From Filosporella fistucella (lineage: Eukaryota > Ascomycota > Leotiomycetes > Helotiales): DNA of 64,000 nt. The stretch lies in NCBI GenBank assembly GCA_030077755.1, contig JAQJZZ010000004.1:434001-498000 (forward strand). The letters run 5' to 3'. A program made the position numbers and the translations under genes. Every line of letters begins with the position of its first letter. The first letter of the stretch is position 1. The notes under the pieces were generated by a model that worked only from the letters and a program-made list of their open reading frames with translations, searched no databases and was not told the origin of the DNA. Below are positions 11,088 through 23,010 of the stretch, in pieces.

Positions 11088-12993
11088 TCAAATATCCCCC
11101 TCTCCATCCTCACAGCCATCTCCCATACTGTCCTCACTTCCCTCCCCAACCAATTCCCTCGTCCTAGTCCTAGGCCCTGTATACACCCTCCTAGCACCTG
11201 CCCACCACCAACCCAAACTAAACACCGCAATTACGCCTCCGACCACAACCGCATAATTCATATTCGTCGCTGTAACTGGTCTCATAGTCGGGAACAGGAG
11301 TACGATACTGATGAAAAAGACCCAAATAATCGTGATGTAATTCAGTGGTTTTTGGAGTTTGCCCAAAGTGTAAGGACCAGGTGTGAATTCGATACGGGAA
11401 GCGTAGATATTGCGAGCTAGGATCACCGTTGCGTATGAGAGATCTAATGCTGGGGCAGTGATGTTGAAGATTGCGACGATAGTGAGGGTACTGCCTATTC
11501 CTATGAGATTCAAAGCGCAGGAGAAAGCGACGATAAGCCAGACGGCGTTGACCGGTGTGTTTGTCCTGCTATTCACTTTCGCGAAGAATTTGGAAAATGG
11601 AAGTGCGCCGTCTCGGGAGAATGCGTACGCCATACGTGTATCTGCTAACATAGCTGAACACCCTGTGAAGAATTGCACTAGGATAACGAAAAACCACATC
11701 ACTGTTCCGCCTGTCCGACCCCCGGCGTTGAGGAATATCTGGGCGGCAGGGAGACCAGTGGGTGTGCTGAGAATAGCGTCCAGATCGCTGGTGCAGAAAC
11801 AGAAGGTTATGGTTAGCATCCAACCTACGATGCCGGAGATTGTTACTGCGTGGCGGATGGCATTTGGACCTCGTATTGCAGCGTCGTGGGTTTCTTCTGA
11901 CATGTGTGTTGTGCCATCGTAGTCTGTCATTGTCCAGGCTACGGATAAGAAGGAGAGAAGGAAGGAGAAACCTGTGCCCCAACCAGAGCCGTTGGTGAAG
12001 TGCGTGAAGACCCATTTGAAAGATTGTTTATTGGGGGTGAGGATTAAGAGGGATATGCAAATGGCTATTGAAGCTAGGACGTTGATGGGAGCGAACCAGA
12101 TGACGATCTCGTGGAGGGTTTTTGTAGTGAGGGAACAGATCACTCCGAAAGTTATGAGGAGGGCTATGGATAATAGCACGATTTGGAGGGGTGTTCTGAG
12201 GTGTTCAGTAAAGAAGTTCTTTTCCAAAGGAGAAACTCACGGTGCATAAGAATAAGCTTCTCCATCAAATGCAGAGTTCATACTAGCAGTGGCTAGGACC
12301 ATTTGAGAGACAGTATAGGCAACGGAAGCCACACCAGCTGTTTGCCCAAGCAGGTTACACCATCCAATTATCCACGACCAAATTGCAGCATGTTCAGGAG
12401 GGACGACGGCTTTTGTAACGAAATACATTCCCCCGGCAGTGGGGTAAGCAGAGACGAGCTCAGCAACTATGATTCATTAGAATCGGATCTTGAAGTTGAG
12501 AGACTTACAAACCTGATGCTGAGATACATGATGCCATCAATGATCCAAAGAACCATGCCCACTATCACAGGTCAGTATGGCCAGGGAAAGTTGAAACTAG
12601 CGAGGAGTATATGCATAGTAGATTGTGCCTGAACATTTGACTGTCTGATACAAATGGTAAAATAATGGACTTGATTTGACGTACGACTGAGGCAGCTGGT
12701 CCACCAAGCATCAATGGGCTTCCAAATGTGGCTGGCACAGAACCTAGGACACCCAAAACTGAGACGGCATAAGATAGGGTCGACCATTTTGTGAAGTGTC
12801 GTCGTAAATCCTAAATGTGTGAGTAAGATCACGAGTTGAGAAGGAAGTTACATACCTGATGATAACCAATTTGAGCCAACAACCTTTCGTCGTCGTCCTC
12901 TATCGCAGCCACAGTTACCATCCTGCCCGTACTTTTACCGGAATAAACCGGAGTCACCGTCGAGATTGCCGACTTCTCATCTGGAGATTTCAT
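11088..12993 (-). CDS. APC-family permease (choline/GABA transporter type)
   Basis: Five exons in reading order: 12993-12856, 12810-12685, 12561-12513, 12466-12241, 12195-11088; 548 residues, the usual length for the family. After a hydrophilic N-terminus (start MKSPDEKSAISTVTP), the first exons encode WSTLSYAVSVLGVLGSVPA, then AELVSAYPTAGGMYFVTK and IWSWIIGWCNLLGQTAG. These are characteristic of the fungal amino-acid/choline transporter group (Hnm1/Uga4 relatives). About twelve hydrophobic segments follow. MTDYDGTTHMSEE, the conserved loop of this group, is present. It should import a choline- or amine-type substrate across the plasma membrane by proton coupling; the exact substrate cannot be read from sequence. 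The tail is acidic (residues EDSMGDGCEDGEGDI). The start at 12993 was chosen because the ATG opens a frame that splices cleanly into the transporter core. Confidence 0.9.
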
Positions 12994-15498
12994 TGTGAGC
13001 CAAGTTCAATATGCTTCCCAAAATGAAAGAAGATTGTGCCAAACCTGACGGAGTAAGGTATCACTCACATGCTTATATAAATTCCCGATACTACTGGCAT
13101 CTATCTCGAAGGGGCCAGATTCGGCAACGGACATCTGTACCCTGCCACCGCAGGCCGAGTTACCCAACAGCCACTCAGTTGGGTGTGCCTCTGATTCTCA
13201 ATTGGGTGAAAAATGGTGGGATGTGACAAAGATTGTCAATATGAAGCCAAGGAGAGATGGCTGCGATTGGTACTTTGAATCCAAGGCAAAGGGAGGAGAG
13301 GTAATGTCAATGTTGACGCGCAGATTTCTTATGAAGCGAGGTAAGGGAGAATGAAGTGGGGGAAACAATCCTTGATTGATATCAATTAGAGGCTTCATAT
13401 GACAAGGATTAAATAGAGGGGTTCGTGATCTTTCTCTTGAAGTGGCAAATGCCTCCCTGGAATGATTTGGAAGATTCAAAATCAACTTGAATAAGGTATA
13501 AACAATTCAGAACAACAGAGACTGAAGCAAATGGTAGAGTTGCTGCGCTGGGATAGACAATGAAGACAGGGAGATCAGGGACAGAATCTTTGTTGTCCAG
13601 GAAAGGCACGGATCGCAAGCGGGCCAGGCCGTCGTAGAATTCTTCCTTGACAAGACGAAACTTTCAAGTCATGACTGCCGAGTTTCCACCAACATCAACG
13701 TTTCTAAGCTTTCGTCAATTTACTCCATGACTTGCGGTGTGTACTGTCGCCGTCCAATCATGACGATGTCTCGAGGCGGTGAGAATACTTGACGATGGCC
13801 AAGAAAGACAACAAATAGTTGTCATTTGGACCATCAATTCGAGTTGCAACCACTATAACGAGCCAGCTTTTTCGATGTTGTTGAACTTCCAACAAGAATT
13901 ATTGTACTGTGTCTCTTACCTGCCCGGCTGCGGGAAAGATAGGCGTATATGGTCAGGATCAAATGGATTCCCAGTTGCGCGGGTCTTACGCCATGCGTCA
14001 GCACCGCAGAACGCGGGATGATGATTCTAATCGGTCCAAATTCTGGCTCAAAGCTGCCACAGCTGCATATCCTAGTATCTTCGATGTTCAGTATAGCTCA
14101 TCAACTCAGGTTTCAGAGTCAGGAAATTTTGAATGTGCCCGTCACACTGCGGTGGTCTCATCGCAGGTTCTAGTTCGGCCTTGTGGAGGGGTTGTAATGC
14201 CTTCTTCAGTAGTTGTCAAGCTTGAAATTGATAGATCAGCTTTATGAAGAATTGATGACCAAAGTCCGTAAGCACAGCTCGATCAGCTGTCCTAAACCAT
14301 CTGACTAAATGCTGATTGATGTGTGTAGAATAGGCCGAACGAGTTCTCGAACGTAAGTGTTGGTCCTTCACCAGATGCATGCTGCCTCCGGACTTCAATC
14401 TTTCTGATATCCTGCGTCGCGTTGAAAGCGTGCGCATTCATGGTTTGTATCGTCCCTGGTCCACTCCATCCGGAAGTGTTCCACGAAGCCATAACTCGGA
14501 ATATCGACCGTGTCACAACATGAGCTGGAAATCCAAAACTATGCACCTGAGGTTGTACCAGCACAAATGAAGGTTGATGGTGGTCTGATATTGGAGGTTG
14601 GTGGAAGTCGAGATTCCGGAGGGTAACACGAGATCAGAAGCGCCGTGCCTGGACGGTAGAACGTGCGATGGTCTCGATCGATATGCAAGCCTCATCGAAT
14701 ATGGAGAGTGTGTGAATAGCTCTGCATATACGAAGCTTTTAGAAATAAATGGGATAATAAAAGACTTGACGTTAGGTTAGGATGCGGGAAAGCTGGAGGG
14801 AGGTAAGAATGGAGGTAAGATCGAAGGGAGCATTCCAAACAAAGATTCGTATAATATGAAGCACATCAGCTGAATAGTTCGAGTTTCAAAATGGTAGATT
14901 CAAGTTTGGCTCTCTGATCACATATGTGTATAAGGACTGTTCATCAGGAATGTCTGACTGCGAGACTGCTAGTGCATGTATTTGTCCCCAATCGGTGGGT
15001 GTCTCACGTGACCGAAGGATTCGACTCTATTACCATAGACAATCATGAGATATATCCCCACTGCTATGCTTTTATAGAAGCTATTCGAGCCTAGATGAAG
15101 CCTCTATGGGACAGCTCTATCTGTTTCTCAGCAGAAAGGATCATGCTAGATTTCGGTCGCCAAGTGTCACCTGACAAATAACACACTCTAATTTGATCAA
15201 CTTCAATATGCCTATTACTGTACTTACACGTATAGAACAGTTAGGCAATCCCATGTGGCAAAAATTCTTGAAGTTAGATCCGCAAAGTCCGCATTATCCG
15301 CAGTAGATAGCTTGTCACAATCACAAATTGGAGAGTCTCGCCATTCATATTTCTAAGCAGCAATCTTGATATTCATCACGCCCAAAATCTTACACTTGGC
15401 AAAGGTATAACCAATTCAAAAGCTCACTATTTTCTCAAACCATCAAATACACACTCCCAAATACTTCTTATCAAAGAATCACTTCTACTTATTCAAAT
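12994..15498. other. Intergenic region of 2.5 kb
   Basis: The promoter of the permease lies at the left side. Open frames around 13900-14700 on both strands are short, overlap each other and show no family resemblance or splice continuity. A TCACGTGA octamer at 15004-15011 and a leader before 15499 are the only recognisable signals. Confidence 0.5.
15004..15011. promoter_or_regulatory. TCACGTGA octamer (E-box, bHLH type)
   Basis: Exact palindromic octamer about 490 bases upstream of the SnoaL-like gene. It is one of six exact copies in the window. Confidence 0.5.
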
Positions 15499-16029
15499 AT
15501 GTCGTTCCAAATCACCAAGGAGCACGTGACGTCTATTCTCGGTCCAGCTGGTGATGGAGACTGGGCTCCTTTCCTCGAAGCATTAGACCCGGAGGTCCAT
15601 TGGATCATTGCTGATCCTGAAAGACATACCGATTATAGCGGTGGCACATTTGTATGCACTCCCTTCCACCCCTATTGTCTCGCTTACACCTATGCAGAAT
15701 GTCAAAAGTTGGTTCGAAGAAGTCAATAAACCGCTTCGAGCTTGTCTAGCCACAGGTATAAATATGAAGATTGTTTCTATCGATGTGTTTGGACAGAAAG
15801 CTATAGTGGAAGCAGCTGGGAATGCTATGCAGAAGAATGGGAAGCCGTATAATAATCTGTAAGTGAGCTGTGAAGTCATGTGGGATTCTGAGGGAGAGAT
15901 TGATTCGAAGATAGATATTGTTGGATTCTGATTTTTGGGGAAGGAGATAAAGCTGGAAAGGTTGTGAAGATACGAGAGTACCTAAACACTGCACTTGTAA
16001 AGGAAGTGCTTGAGGGGAACCAAGGCTAG
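15499..16029 (+). CDS. SnoaL/NTF2-like small protein
   Basis: Three exons, 15499-15651, 15698-15858 and 15915-16029, give 142 residues. The third exon is easy to miss: with a 56-base intron the frame continues into YCWILIFGEGDKAGKVVKIR and EYLNTALVKEVL, the C-terminal strand and helix of a SnoaL-type NTF2 fold. The N-terminus MSFQITKEHVTSIL and the early motif WAPFLEALDPEVHWIIAD also match this fold. Members include small polyketide cyclases and isomerases as well as many proteins without known activity, so only the fold is called. No signal peptide. The gene stands alone with no biosynthetic neighbours, which argues against a clustered metabolite role. Confidence 0.85.
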
Positions 16030-17570
16030 ATTCCTGCTGTGCTGCTACAGCTACCCTGTTCCAGTGTATGAATACTTATGGTTACGCCTTATATATAAAA
16101 CAGAAAATCGAGCCAAAATCAAACTCACAAACCTCTCCCTTCCTCCGCGATCAAACTCATCGATATCGAGGCCATTTCCTCCTCAGATCTGGAGTGGAGG
16201 TGGATTTTCCTCATCATATTCCGCCTGACAACTGCTGCAAAGCTTCTAACTCCTCTTTGATTGTGGAATCAATTTGTTAGTACATTTAGATAGGTCTCTT
16301 GCTTTGCGCTCCACAGGAGTTCTTTCAATGGATTTTTCGCAGTTGGGACTATGACAGATGTAGGGTTGTCAGGGATACATTTTTTGGGTTTGGAGTGAGA
16401 GGCGAGATAGGTGGTGAAGTCAGGTTGGAAGGCGGATTGGCGTTAATTGTGTGTTCGTGAGGGTGTCGTGAGGTAGCATTTATTGAGTCTGATTTCTGTC
16501 AAGGGTTTGAGTAATGTCCAAATACAATGAAATGTATTTGGGGAGTGAAGTGAGGCTGTGTTTTGATTGTTGATGTTTGAATTCCGTAAAGGTGCACTAG
16601 TGACGGCTTATAAGACTTTCTTGATAATTTTATTCGTGTATTGGGTGGTATTGTGTGATTCATAGTTTGATTGTTAGGACAGATTGAGGTTGGGGTGTAT
16701 TAGGTGACTATCTGAAAACTGGAGTAGCTCTGCTATAGCGGAGGTCTAAATAATAGAGTTCAAATTAAGCTACAGAGACGGAAATGTTTTACTCAAGTTT
16801 TGAGGGGTCTTTAAGGGCTAGCAATCACTTTGAGGACTGCTAGTGCCTTGTATTTTGGAGCGGTTGATCGTAGGTCAGAGCACAAGCAGAATTCAATGCG
16901 AGTCAACAACTTATCACAGCCAGTCGAGCCAAGTGAAGCTCGTGATATTTATTTAATGGAGAAGTGCTACAGGCTTTAATAAAATCCTGAAAACGTCAAG
17001 TTTTTCGCTAAGTATTCCAAATTACATATTCACCTCCAGCAGAAGGTCTAGGAGGCTTTGATATTAAATGCAATGCGTCTGATATGAAACAATTCACTGC
17101 TTTATACAACACAACTTTCACTTCGTTCACATCAAACATAATGCTATTCACCCTATTGAATCACATCTTGCGTCTGATATCCTTATGATTCACAAACAGA
17201 AACCCATAGCTGTGACTCCTAAGCAGTCCTCGAAAATCTATAAATTCCAGCGTTTCTCTCGAAAACTCTTTCTTCCTTCTTCATCAACATACACATCAAG
17301 AACTGAAAGCGCAAAGCACATACAACATTCTTCTTCTTCAACACATATATCAATAATTTACAAAACATACTAAAAGCCTAGCAGCACCTTCAAGGGTTTC
17401 CGACAAAGAAAAAAAGCAATTGCCGGGTACTGAAAAGTCGAGTCTCCATCTCGCATTCTCTGAGCTCCCTCAGCTACAAGATCTGTGCTGTTTCATTAGC
17501 TCTTGATTATTACACCTTCACCGAAAGTTTCTCACCAAAAACTCACTGACTTGTCATTTCCTCGTTTACC
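16030..17570. other. Intergenic region
   Basis: AT-rich DNA with no supported gene. The last 200 bases before 17571 are a pyrimidine-rich leader of the downstream orphan gene. Confidence 0.5.
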
Positions 17571-18707
17571 ATGCCTCCCAAGAACACCACGGGTTCAAAT
17601 ACAGGTGGCAAATCTACAGGTAAATCTGCTGGTCAATCCATTGGTCGCCCTGGTAGCCAAGCTCCTAGTCCTAGTATTGTGCATCGTCCAGCTACCCCTG
17701 CTTCTCAAAATTCCCCTTCTTCTGCTGGATCCACTCCGAAAGGAGCAGGCCACTCTAGTACGGACAATATTGGATATGCAAAACACCGCACGACCCACGA
17801 CAAGGACAAGACTCACCCTAAAGATCCTTTTCGACATGATGTTTTCGAGTTTCTTTTCGAATTCATCCGAGATGATGATCGTGAGGTGGCGAAGCAAGGA
17901 AAGCCTGATAAGAATGTAGACACGACAAAATTGTATACTTTCGATCATCACGCCGAAACGATTAACACTTGCTTTCTCCTCACGCTTCCAAGTGAAATCT
18001 ACACTGGAGAGCATGTTGCAAAGGAAATCCAAAAATACTGGCGAGATTATCAAAGGGTAACGAAGCAGGAAGACACAAGAGGTTCAGCTCATCTTGCCAT
18101 TCCACGACCTGGACCACTAGACGAGGCAGACAGAGTCATACTCAAAAAGTTAATTCTGGATCATGATAATGACGAATGGTTCACAGGTGCGGACCAGCTT
18201 ACATACACAAGCCTCAGCGATATGTTTTGCAGCAAAACCCTGCAGCCAAGGGCTAGGTTTGACGGTGGGGTTATTGTGGCCGAGATTACAAAAGACCTCA
18301 GTTACTACAAACGAGAAAGACCTAAAGTAGGCGCACATGGAGAAGTGCATCCCGACGATCCAATTCCAGATCATATCAACCCTAGCGAACTGGACAATGC
18401 AAAGCTCGAAAGTTCCGAATCACAAGGTGAATCAAGTTATGAACGCCAAAATCGCCTTTATTTTTGGAGAACTAGATTCCAGAAATATAGCAACATGGCT
18501 CTCACGCGTGCCTATCATGAGCTTTACAAATCACATTGCGGCAATCCCCCCAAGAAGTGCAGCAAGGAACACGCACTTGAAATATCCGAGAAATTGCAGA
18601 CCTTGAAGGAAAGCCGCAAGTGGCCTACCGATATTGATTTTAATCACATTATTATTGAGGAACGTGTACTGAATATGCTAAAACAAAAAAAAACTGGAAG
18701 TTCCTAA
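17571..18707 (+). CDS. Orphan hypothetical protein, 378 residues
   Basis: One uninterrupted exon. The first 70 residues are low-complexity (Gly, Ser, Thr, Pro), beginning MPPKNTTGSNTGG. The remainder looks globular and charged, with segments such as DPFRHDVFEFLFEFIRDDD, VAKEIQKYWRDYQRVTKQ and ILKKLILDHDNDEWFTGADQ. A helical, basic C-terminus ends LNMLKQKKTGSS. No membrane segment or signal peptide is visible. I do not recognise a family. A start in the good context ACCATGCC, a long open frame and non-random composition support it as real. It sits between large gene-free stretches, consistent with a lineage-specific gene. Confidence 0.65.
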   Translation: MPPKNTTGSNTGGKSTGKSAGQSIGRPGSQAPSPSIVHRPATPASQNSPSSAGSTPKGAGHSSTDNIGYAKHRTTHDKDKTHPKDPFRHDVFEFLFEFIRDDDREVAKQGKPDKNVDTTKLYTFDHHAETINTCFLLTLPSEIYTGEHVAKEIQKYWRDYQRVTKQEDTRGSAHLAIPRPGPLDEADRVILKKLILDHDNDEWFTGADQLTYTSLSDMFCSKTLQPRARFDGGVIVAEITKDLSYYKRERPKVGAHGEVHPDDPIPDHINPSELDNAKLESSESQGESSYERQNRLYFWRTRFQKYSNMALTRAYHELYKSHCGNPPKKCSKEHALEISEKLQTLKESRKWPTDIDFNHIIIEERVLNMLKQKKTGSS

Positions 18708-19105
18708 ATCTTGAATACCGTGAGCTATATGGGTTTGTAAGAACAGAATGTATTTGGCGATGATTTCGAGCGTAGATTAATTAGCTTTAACCTTATGGTA
18801 TCTGCCTTGATCGTGAACCAAATATTGTTAATCATCCTTGGAAAATCTTTTCCTGGGAAGAAACTGGTTCCGAATACAAAATAGTCTTCACGGACCACGG
18901 TATAGACACCAAAAAGCTTAGGTTCAAGCTCAACGATGTGTCTATTTCACAAGCAGCACGGTTTACTATTGATCTCAATAGAATTTGTTAACTTATTAGC
19001 CTTAATTACAGACTTCCTCCCACCTACAGCGAGCTAGGATTGTGATATCCTCAGAAACCTCGGGTCTGTCTCTCTAGAACTATGATTTGATGGACTCTCC
19101 CTTAT
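18708..19105. other. Intergenic region
   Basis: AT-rich DNA between convergent genes; nothing recognisable. Confidence 0.5.
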
Positions 19106-19483
19106 CTAAGGTCTGCTAAACCCACCTCCTTGCAGACTCGTTGGATTGATATGTGGATCCTTCTCACTCACTGCGACACATTTTGTTCTGCATTGGGAAC
19201 ACGGCGTCTTCGATATTTGGAACGAACTGTACTTGTACATTGTGACACTACAATTTTCGAAATTCTGTTCCATCCAGCACTTTTCCCGCGACTTCTCCAT
19301 TTCAACTTCGTCCTGTTGGCTGCATTCTGGGCACAAAATAATATTTTTGCAGCACATTTTGAGTGGTTTTAGTGTTGGTGATGTGAGTTGTACGGCTTTA
19401 TTGACCTTTTTTTCTTCTTGGTTTGGGTTTGGATCTTGGAGTGGCTTCGAATTGTAAGTCTGCTGATGATTGTGCATATGCAA
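19106..19483 (-). CDS. Small Cys-rich protein
   Basis: Up to 125 residues in one exon. The first 42 residues are polar. The rest has ten cysteines in ordered groups: MCCKNIILCPEC, then REKC and FENC, and finally TPCSQCRTKC. This suggests a zinc-binding or disulphide-bonded small domain, and no signal peptide favours zinc. The start could be the Met just before the first Cys pair, which would make it resemble the two MC-initiated proteins at 49.9 and 50.6 kb. A TATATAAG element lies about 40 bases upstream of the first ATG. Function unknown. Confidence 0.5.
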   Translation of the reverse strand: MHMHNHQQTYNSKPLQDPNPNQEEKKVNKAVQLTSPTLKPLKMCCKNIILCPECSQQDEVEMEKSREKCWMEQNFENCSVTMYKYSSFQISKTPCSQCRTKCVAVSEKDPHINPTSLQGGGFSRP

Positions 19484-19519
19484 TGTAAATAATATATTAG
19501 GGGTGCTGAAATCAGGTCA

Positions 19520-19528
19520 CTTATATAG
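19520..19528 (-). promoter_or_regulatory. TATA-like element
   Basis: CTATATAAG on the minus strand, upstream of the small Cys-rich gene ending at 19483. Confidence 0.4.
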
Positions 19529-20562
19529 AGGACTAGTTCGAGCTTCAAACCCTGGAAGTATGCATTTGGGAATCATCTAGACTGGATTAGTCGCCATTGA
19601 ACCATATGCACGTTTCTTCCACGTTTCCTCCACGTTTCCTGGTTCTTGATTGACGAACAGGACTGATTCCCAAGAGAAAGCTAATTACTCCATAGCTATT
19701 CAATGGGAGGATGGGGGGGGGTTCTTAGTATCAGATCTCTCTTTAAGTCACTATGGGGATCCGCTACGACCACTCAAACAAAGCGTTTCTTGTTCTGCTT
19801 CCTAGAACTTAGAGGCTTAAGACCCCCTTTTCATAGGACTTAGGGAACACTTAAAAAAATTAACCAGAGTAAAATTATATAGCGATTACGGCGACACAGA
19901 AAAAGACAGCTCCTTTAATGAATCTCAATATTGAAAAGAGAGAGTTAATTTTAATTGTAGTAGAAGTAGTTGCATCACAACAGAAATATGCAATGGTCTA
20001 TGCTATCTGGAATGGCGGGGTGTAGCGGGGTAAATTTTGAGGTTTCAATCATTGATGCGGAGAGGGAAAATAGGAAACATATATAAAAACGCTTCTATGG
20101 TCGTCACTAATAACAAATCGGTATTTATGATGAGATATTGAACCTTCCTCACCTTCACATCCCAGATCCAAGGAAGTCGAGATGCAATGAGAAGGTTATA
20201 TCACGTGATCCTGAGTTTTGGTGGGAACTTCTCCGCCACTGCCGCCATACTTGGAGAGTGTAGAGTGAGTGATACCTGCCGCGATCAATTAGAACAGTAG
20301 CTTGAAGTGCGATTCAGGCGACGTCCCTATTAAATTTATCCTTTCCTTGAGTCTTAATTGCAGCCCGTACAGTAGTACATCTTGCATCTAATCTCAAAAC
20401 CGCCGCTAACGTCGTGTTTGTCAGCATACCCCAAAAGTGGGCAGAAGCACATCATCCGCTTCATTTGTAGCGTGATATATAGCTCACGTATACAACGTTA
20501 ATAGAACAGGAATAGCAGGAATAGAACATCACTCCTTTCCCACATACGATACATATTTCTCA
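19529..20562. other. Intergenic region between divergent genes
   Basis: Holds a direct repeat of CACGTTTC(T/C)TC near 19612-19640 and a TCACGTGA octamer at 20201. No gene is supported. Confidence 0.5.
20201..20208. promoter_or_regulatory. TCACGTGA octamer
   Basis: Exact octamer about 355 bases upstream of the mitochondrial-carrier-like gene. Confidence 0.5.
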
Positions 20563-21917
20563 ATGAGTACACAAAAGATCGCCAAGAGTCCCGATGAGGA
20601 GGTACAGAACAATACCGAGGCTCTCCAAACTGAGGAAACGCCACTCCTTGCCGAGTCAAGCTCAGTATCAGATCGTGAATGGGAACAGACCGATGAGGAG
20701 TCGAAGCAGAGCAGTACAAGAAGTTGGTTTCTATGGAGGGCGTTATGGACTATAATCGTTATCTTGGTACTTGCATTGTTCATCAAAGGATGGATAGATA
20801 CGGGTGGCGATGTTGATGTATGTTTCACTCCCAATAGCCTCAAGCATTGGTCAGCTGACTTGATAGTTTGATCTTGGGAAAGCTTTGAAGAGAGCTCTTG
20901 GAGGTGGATTGAGTGGTGCTGCTGCGATGGTTTTGCAAGTTTTGCTATTGATGGTATGCATATCTTCTCCTGAAGGGAGTGCTGAACTAAGTATACGTAG
21001 CCACTTCGGACTATCATGAATTATCAATACCGATTTGGGACATCTTTCACAGAAGCTACGAAGACCCTTTATCTTATTCGAGGGCTTGGTAGATACTACG
21101 ATGGTCTTGGACCTGCCTTGATTCAGGGTGTGCACCGAATCGAAAGCTGCTCGAAAGACACACACTGATTGATTTAGGGCCGGTTTCTAGATTCGGAGAC
21201 ACTGCCGCCAACGCCGGAATCCTCGCTCTTCTCCAATCAAATTCGTATCTTAAACATTTACCATCGCCTATCAAGACAATCTTCGCCTCTCTCTGCGCAG
21301 CCTGCTTCCGTATGCTGCTCACACCCATCGATACCCTGAAAACCACCCTTCAAGTTCAAGGTGCGAGCGGAACTGCTCTTCTCCGTCAACGTATCAAGAG
21401 AAACGGAGTCGGAAGTCTCTGGTGGGGTGCGATAGCTACCGCAGCAGCAACATTCGTTGGCCATTATCCGTGGTTCGCAACGTACAATTTTCTCTTTGAA
21501 GCGATTCCTGAGCCAGCTAGACATCCTATCGTTGTCTGGCTGCTTCGTCTGGCTTTTATTGGATTCGTGGCTTCTGTTGTTTCAGATTCGGTGTCGAACT
21601 CTTTGAGAGTTGTCAAGACTTATCGACAGGTTAATGATATTCAGGTATCGTATAGTAAGTAGACATCTTGTCAGCTAAAGTGATTGAAACTGACTTAGTG
21701 TAGCTGAGGCAGCGAGATTAGTTATCCTTGATGATGGCATCCTGGGCCTGTTCGGTCGCGGTCTAAAGACTAAAATCCTATGTAATGGATTTCAGGGCCT
21801 CCTGTTCTCGATCTTGTGGAAATTATTCTTAGATCTGTAAGTTGATGATACGAGCCGTCCCTCTGAATTTGAACTAATTGCCACCAATGCAGCTGGGAAG
21901 AGAAGACAAAATCGTAG
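20563..21917 (+). CDS. Divergent mitochondrial carrier-like protein
   Basis: Six exons: 20563-20817, 20867-20953, 21001-21127, 21178-21654, 21704-21836, 21893-21917; 367 residues. An acidic N-terminal extension (about 55 residues) precedes a strong hydrophobic helix (LWTIIVILVLALFIKGWI). The carrier core follows. Only the middle repeat has a good signature, PIDTLKTTLQVQG. The first is PLRTIMNYQYR, which lacks the acidic residue, and the third is SVSNSLRVVKTYRQ, which lacks the Pro. Loop features such as GLGRYYDGLGPALIQG and SLWWGAIATAAATF fit the SLC25 family. The extra N-terminal helix and eroded signatures suggest altered substrate gating or another membrane; substrate unknown. Confidence 0.82.
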
Positions 21918-22327
21918 ATGCTAGACCACACTTCATTTCGACAAGACGCTTACATATATAAATGTATATAGTCATAGATTAGTGTTGACAACCGGAAGTC
22001 GAATTCGTATTGCTATCGACCCAAAAGTTGGTATGGTAATGATTCGAACACTTAACCCTGGTGTCGCGAAATAGACAGAATGATATACATGAGAGCCCAC
22101 ACCACAATTCAAACACCCAATTCAAGCTACAAACATGAACGTCACCTTCGCAAGCTGTTTTCTAACCTTCCTGACCCCCAAGTAGACCTCGAATAATCGC
22201 GTCACGTGATACAGATTCCTCCAGTCCTCCTCGCCAGCATATCATCACGAAACAATCATACATTCCAACTCGTCTAAACTTCCCTCAACACTCATCTACT
22301 TTCTGTTCCTCGATGTAATCTTCTCAC
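21918..22327. other. Convergent intergenic region
   Basis: Contains a TCACGTGA octamer at 22202-22209 and otherwise no recognisable signal. Confidence 0.5.
22202..22209. promoter_or_regulatory. TCACGTGA octamer
   Basis: Exact octamer between two convergent genes, so its target is unclear. Confidence 0.4.
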
Positions 22328-22546
22328 TCATCGCCTCAGAGTCCCTCCTCCACTCCTCCACCCACTACAGCCCTTGCACTGACATAATTCCGGATGGCCA
22401 GCTGGTCTCAAAGTACCGGACGATCGCCAGTCAAGACAATTGCGACAGCGACAATATAGATCGTGAGTTTTAGTCTTTGGAGCCTCTCGGGGCTTGTAGT
22501 AGTGGTCTTCAATGGTATATTGATAATAGTCTGAATGGGTAGGCAT
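22328..22546 (-). CDS. Tiny two-module Cys protein (72 residues)
   Basis: A single exon. The C-terminal half has two near-identical modules: YCRCRNCLDWRSSGTLR and LCQCKGCSGWRSGGGTLR, i.e. CxCxxCxxWRSxGTLR twice, 18-20 residues apart. The N-terminal 27 residues are rich in Tyr and His. No signal peptide. Six cysteines in CxCxxC sets suggest binding of a metal. The upstream sequence is pyrimidine-rich, as expected for a leader. I do not know the family. Confidence 0.55.
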   Translation of the reverse strand: MPTHSDYYQYTIEDHYYKPREAPKTKTHDLYCRCRNCLDWRSSGTLRPAGHPELCQCKGCSGWRSGGGTLRR

Positions 22547-23010
22547 TTAGGCAAGTGATATGAGGAGATGTATATTTGACGTGGAAGTTAGTGGAGTGAG
22601 TGGCAGCAGATTGAATCAATTGAATCGATTGAAGGTGTGAGGGAAATGTTGGCTTTAAGATTTCTTGCTATGCTTATCACTGTTGGGCAGCAAAAGAAGC
22701 AATGAGGATTCTAGAACTTCGAAATGGTGGGGTTCATCCTTGTATTTCGAACTCAAATCCTGGAAATAGTATATCAATTAATATGACGCAATGATCGCAA
22801 CTTTTGAACGCAAACTCAAATTAATCAGCAAAACTTTGCAGAGAACATTGGGTCTGTTGATTTCTTGATGATATGTATAACTTCTCGCATTAATCCTGAC
22901 ACATCGATCTACTTTCAGGACTGCTTCTAAAACTGCACGCTAGGCTGATCACAAATCCACCTATATACCCCACAAACTGATTAACATGCATTGCTCAACC
23001 CATTTTCTGC
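22547..23010. other. Intergenic region
   Basis: Promoter of the tiny Cys protein and the 3' flank of the next minus-strand gene; nothing else seen. Confidence 0.5.

Noticed and set aside
14216..14780. Several overlapping open frames on both strands
   Set aside because: They are short, have no conserved motif and cannot be joined by splice sites.
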